This document shows, piece after piece, positions 63,088 through 64,000 of a DNA stretch of 64,000 nt. How positions within the stretch are numbered: position 1 is the stretch's first letter; every line of letters begins with the position of its first letter. The stretch covers positions 115,309 to 179,308 of the forward strand of contig CAJOIS010000001.1 of the NCBI GenBank assembly GCA_905234645.1, read 5' to 3'. A program made the position numbers and the translations under genes. This DNA is from an uncultured Bacteroidales bacterium (GTDB lineage Bacteria > Bacteroidota > Bacteroidia > Bacteroidales > F082). The notes beneath the pieces were generated by a model. It made no database searches. It was given only the letters and a program-made list of their open reading frames with translations, and was not told the DNA's origin.

Positions 63088-63204
63088 TCCTGCCAGTTCA
63101 AAATAGCAAAGGGTAGGAGGCTTTCAGAATGGTAGTGCCTTCCGGGACCTGAATCTGTTTGTTATCAATTGTTACGTTAATCATAGTGTTTCTCCTCCTC
63201 TATT

Positions 63205-64000
63205 TTATTTGACAGAAATGGCTTCGAACTTACAACCGGAGATACAGGCACCGCACTTGATGCACTTGGTGGAGTCAATCCACATCGAAGGCAGCTTGTG
63301 GCCAGGAGCGATGTAGTCGGTCTTCGAGATGGCCTCAGCGGGGCAGTTCTTGGCGCACTTGCCGCAGCCAATGCACTTCTCCTTGTCGATCTCGTAGCTC
63401 ATGAGCTTCTTGCAGACGCCAGCGCGGCATTTCTTGTCAACGACGTGCTCGACATACTCGTCCCAGAAGTTGTCCAAAGTCGACAGCACCGGGTTCGGTG
63501 AGGTCTGACCCAGACCGCAGAGGGCGGTGTCCTTAATCACAGCGGCGAGGTTGCGGAGTTCCTGGAGGTCATCCATGGTGCCGTTGCCTTCCGTGATCTT
63601 GGTGAGGATTTCGAGCATACGCTTGTTACCGATACGGCAGGGCGAGCACTTACCGCAGCTTTCTTCGCAGGTGAACTCCAAGTAGAACTTGGCGATAGCC
63701 ACCATGCAGGAGGTCTCGTCCATGACCACCATACCGCCCGAGCCCATCATGGAGCCGGCAGCGGCGAGGCTTTCATAGTCGATAGCAGTGTCAAGGTGTT
63801 TCTCCGTCAAGCAGCCGCCTGAAGGACCACCGGTTTGGACGGCCTTGAACTTACGGCCGCCCTTGATGCCACCACCGATTTCATAAATAATGTCGCGCAG
63901 TGTGGTGCCCATCGGGACCTCAATCAGACCGACGTTGTTGATCTGACCGGCCAGAGCGAACACCTTGGTGCCCTTCGACTTCTCGGAGCCGATGCTGGCA
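63205..64000 (-). CDS. hydB: NuoF/HydB-like subunit of [FeFe] hydrogenase, C-terminal part (5' end outside window)
   Basis: The frame is open to base 64000, so the start lies beyond the window. It contains the [4Fe-4S] site [20 protein letters not shown] with a later Cys in [14 protein letters not shown], then a C-terminal 2[4Fe-4S] ferredoxin domain ([32 protein letters not shown]). This fits the HydB subunit, which would hold FMN and bind NADH in its missing part. hydA follows after 20 bases, so hydB-hydA-hydC form one operon. This gene is undamaged within the window. Confidence 0.92.
   Translation of the reverse strand, partial: ASIGSEKSKGTKVFALAGQINNVGLIEVPMGTTLRDIIYEIGGGIKGGRKFKAVQTGGPSGGCLTEKHLDTAIDYESLAAAGSMMGSGGMVVMDETSCMVAIAKFYLEFTCEESCGKCSPCRIGNKRMLEILTKITEGNGTMDDLQELRNLAAVIKDTALCGLGQTSPNPVLSTLDNFWDEYVEHVVDKKCRAGVCKKLMSYEIDKEKCIGCGKCAKNCPAEAISKTDYIAPGHKLPSMWIDSTKCIKCGACISGCKFEAISVK

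Larger units (their letters stand above)
61448..63184 (-). pseudogene. hydA: [FeFe] hydrogenase catalytic subunit with three frame lesions
   Basis: Four frame pieces follow one another and together spell a group A [FeFe] hydrogenase of the HydABC (bifurcating) type. They start with MINVTIDNKQIQVPEGTTIL. Next come the [2Fe-2S] site (GGCRVCVVEV), the His-Cys cluster (HPTDCLTCAKSGNCELQ), two [4Fe-4S] sites (CVMCRRCENMC, CVMCGQCVQVCPVG) and H-cluster motifs TSCCPGW, MPCLAKKYE and MACPGGCVGG. Lesions lie near 63118, 62666 and 61728, each shifting the frame by +1. About eight residues seem missing at each of the first two. Every catalytic motif is otherwise intact, so the loss is recent, or an assembly fault. 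Confidence 0.8.

Overview
The window reads as a chromosomal segment of an anaerobic, fermentative member of Bacteroidales (Bacteroidota). Many genes are preceded by a TAnnTTTG box, the -7 element of Bacteroidota sigma-ABfr promoters, rather than by strong Shine-Dalgarno sequences. The gene content agrees: Por-type (T9SS) C-terminal sorting tails, M6-family secreted metalloproteases, a TonB-dependent receptor, a fused NfnAB-type transhydrogenase, a trimeric [FeFe] hydrogenase, rubredoxin/flavodiiron proteins and a DUF3127 protein. No rRNA, tRNA, CRISPR or phage genes were seen.

Layout. 1-3.1 kb: end of a CHAT protease-like gene, a Cys-rich lipoprotein and a WG-repeat protein. 3.1-5.0 kb: a DUF4143 ATPase gene lying between two copies of the 3' end of speA. 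4.9-12.8 kb: speA, an N-acetylglucosamine-kinase-like gene, miaA, cca and clpC. 13.0-17.6 kb: a higBA pair whose toxin has an in-frame stop, then gyrA and a TPR protein. 18.2-31.6 kb: fused Nfn-type flavoprotein, MORN-repeat protein, TonB receptor, T9SS metalloprotease, SPFH protein, ahcY and a glycoside hydrolase. 31.8-41.0 kb: a tight eight-gene run on one strand (glycosyltransferase, purD, membrane protein, rnhB, thioredoxin-like protein, GH3/serine-hydrolase fusion, thioesterase, SDR). 41.0-50.6 kb: a secreted serine protease, a prolyl oligopeptidase, a RhuM protein, a LolA-like protein, a DUF2130 protein, mnmE and a DUF3127 protein. 51.0-53.8 kb: an exonuclease and a rubredoxin / flavin reductase-rubredoxin / flavodiiron oxygen-defence cluster. 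53.9-60.7 kb: secreted and T9SS proteins, including a sharply AT-rich block. 60.9-64.0 kb: a hydrogenase operon (hydB, hydA, hydC) carrying several reading-frame lesions.

Metabolic picture. The Nfn-like fusion and the HydABC-like hydrogenase would balance NADH, NADPH and ferredoxin in a fermenter that evolves or oxidises H2. Rubredoxin, Hrb-like protein and FprA would reduce O2 or NO. The secreted proteases, the glycoside hydrolases and the TonB receptor suggest growth on proteins and glycans.

The most unusual signals are: (1) a displaced speA 3' end, 13 of whose 14 differences from the intact copy are synonymous, bounding a single-gene cassette; (2) several families of dispersed palindromic elements, one of which is translated in frame inside a sugar kinase; (3) clustered frame lesions in the hydrogenase operon; (4) an AT-rich mosaic block spanning the end of one T9SS gene and the start of the next; (5) a HigB toxin with a premature stop beside an intact HigA. 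All functional statements rest on reading motifs by eye; no searches were run.
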